This document shows, piece by piece, positions 63,270 through 64,000 of a stretch of 64,000 nucleotides of DNA (position 1 is its first letter; every line of letters starts with the position of its first letter). Below the pieces are notes generated by a model. That model worked only from the letters and a program-made list of their open reading frames with translations, had not been told where the DNA came from and did not search any database. Where the stretch lies: contig CM034595.1 in the NCBI GenBank assembly GCA_020091685.1, positions 43,670,351-43,734,350 of the forward strand. Direction: 5' to 3'. A program made the position numbers and the translations under genes. Source of the stretch: Lutjanus erythropterus. Lineage: Eukaryota > Chordata > Actinopteri > Lutjaniformes > Lutjanidae.

Positions 63270-64000
63270 GTGATGATAAGACATGAACACACACATCGGC
63301 ACAACAACACCTGAGCAAATATGTATTTACACAGAGCAGGGACTACTGATGCATATAGACAATAGTGAGAAATGAAGCACCCACGTCCTTCACTGGTTGT
63401 ATAAACCTCTATTGGAGCGCACACTCTACCAAGTGAGCCACCAGAGCATTAAAGAACATTTTTACCTCACAAAAATGAAACAGCATAAGTAATGATTTAT
63501 ATTCTAATTTTTTAGAGTTTACTTTTTTTTTTTTTTTTTTAGCTAGAAACATCTGGTGGGCCAACTTTGGTCCACATGCCTTACTTCAGGCAGCCTTAAT
63601 CTAAATGAATACCAACATGCAACAGCAGATGAGTCTGGTTTTTACTTTCAGTAACTGGATTGTTTGACACGATTTGTTTTGGTAGTGTTTCTTCATACTC
63701 ACTAGTTTGTTTGTTTTTTTTGTTTTTTTTTAACAAATTCTTTTTGCCTCTGCCATTGTTTTTATCTCAGAATCCACACCAGTCATGGTGTTTTCTGTTC
63801 CATTCCACTTTTATGTGAGCACTGTTAGTTATTCCAGAACCCTTAAGTCTGACTAACTAAACCAAATTTAAGCCACAGTCATGACTGCTGGATACTTAAA
63901 TGTCCCAGTGTGTCAGTGACTGTGTTCACATGCACACAATCATTCTGAATATTACAATATTGTGACTTTGATAAAGGTCATGTAAACACATATTCTCATT
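63270..64000 (+). other. mtmr11 intron 10, start
   Basis: No exon seen. T runs occur at 63523-63540 and near 63715-63732. CTGGTGGGCCAACTTTGGTC at 63552 resembles the end of a dispersed repeat. Confidence 0.55.

Noticed and set aside
1-64000. A new multi-gene system, CRISPR array or horizontally transferred cluster
   Set aside because: The window holds two ordinary vertebrate genes and repeats. No cluster of unknown coding genes or foreign base composition was seen.

Overview
This is a stretch of vertebrate, almost certainly teleost (ray-finned fish), nuclear DNA. It has short GT-AG exons in long AT-rich introns, long (GT)n microsatellites, and many copies of short hAT-type and other terminal-inverted-repeat elements, tRNA-derived SINE pieces, a LINE-2-like tail and a Tc1-like relic. 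I saw no bacterial-style operon, CRISPR array, rRNA or intact tRNA gene.

Two protein genes lie on the + strand, head to tail. (1) otud7b (Cezanne) is complete in coding sequence: 11 coding exons from the ATG at 6049 to the TGA at 23065-23067, encoding about 922 residues. It has an N-terminal UBA-like segment, an OTU deubiquitinase domain with Cys and His catalytic motifs, a Ser-rich and basic linker, and a C-terminal A20-type zinc finger. A noncoding 5' exon part starts at 5898 or 6015. The 3' UTR may run to a poly(A) signal near 27558. (2) mtmr11, a myotubularin-related pseudophosphatase, is partial. Ten exons in continuous reading frame (31695-63269, about 337 codons) give the N-terminus, PH-GRAM domain and first part of the phosphatase-like domain; the rest lies beyond the window. 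Its start is preceded by a CpG-rich promoter/5' UTR region at about 31130-31694.

The order and orientation otud7b then mtmr11 matches what I know of human 1q21 (OTUD7B-MTMR11) and parallels the OTUD7A/MTMR10 pair on 15q13. The gene assignment therefore rests on protein motifs plus synteny. The products are not known to share a pathway: one edits ubiquitin chains, the other is an inactive phosphoinositide-phosphatase relative.

Layout: 1-5897 upstream/5' intron; 5898-23067 otud7b exons and introns; 23068-27585 probable long 3' UTR; 27586-31130 intergenic, with a small perfect-ended MITE, a SINE piece and a degenerate AT-rich tandem array just before the next promoter; 31130-64000 mtmr11, whose 11.5-kb first intron and 8.2-kb second intron hold most of the mobile DNA.

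I did not find a new biological system. The best observations are a three-level nest of transposons at 44184-45045 with readable target duplications, a hAT element with a BED-finger relic and perfect 8-bp duplication at 55705-56815, a fold-back duplication inside a LINE tail, phase-compatible tandem splice acceptors in otud7b, a minimal upstream ORF overlapping the otud7b start, and a (TG)n tract against an mtmr11 splice donor. Gene structures were read by eye from splice signals, frame and remembered human protein motifs; no alignment or database search was run.
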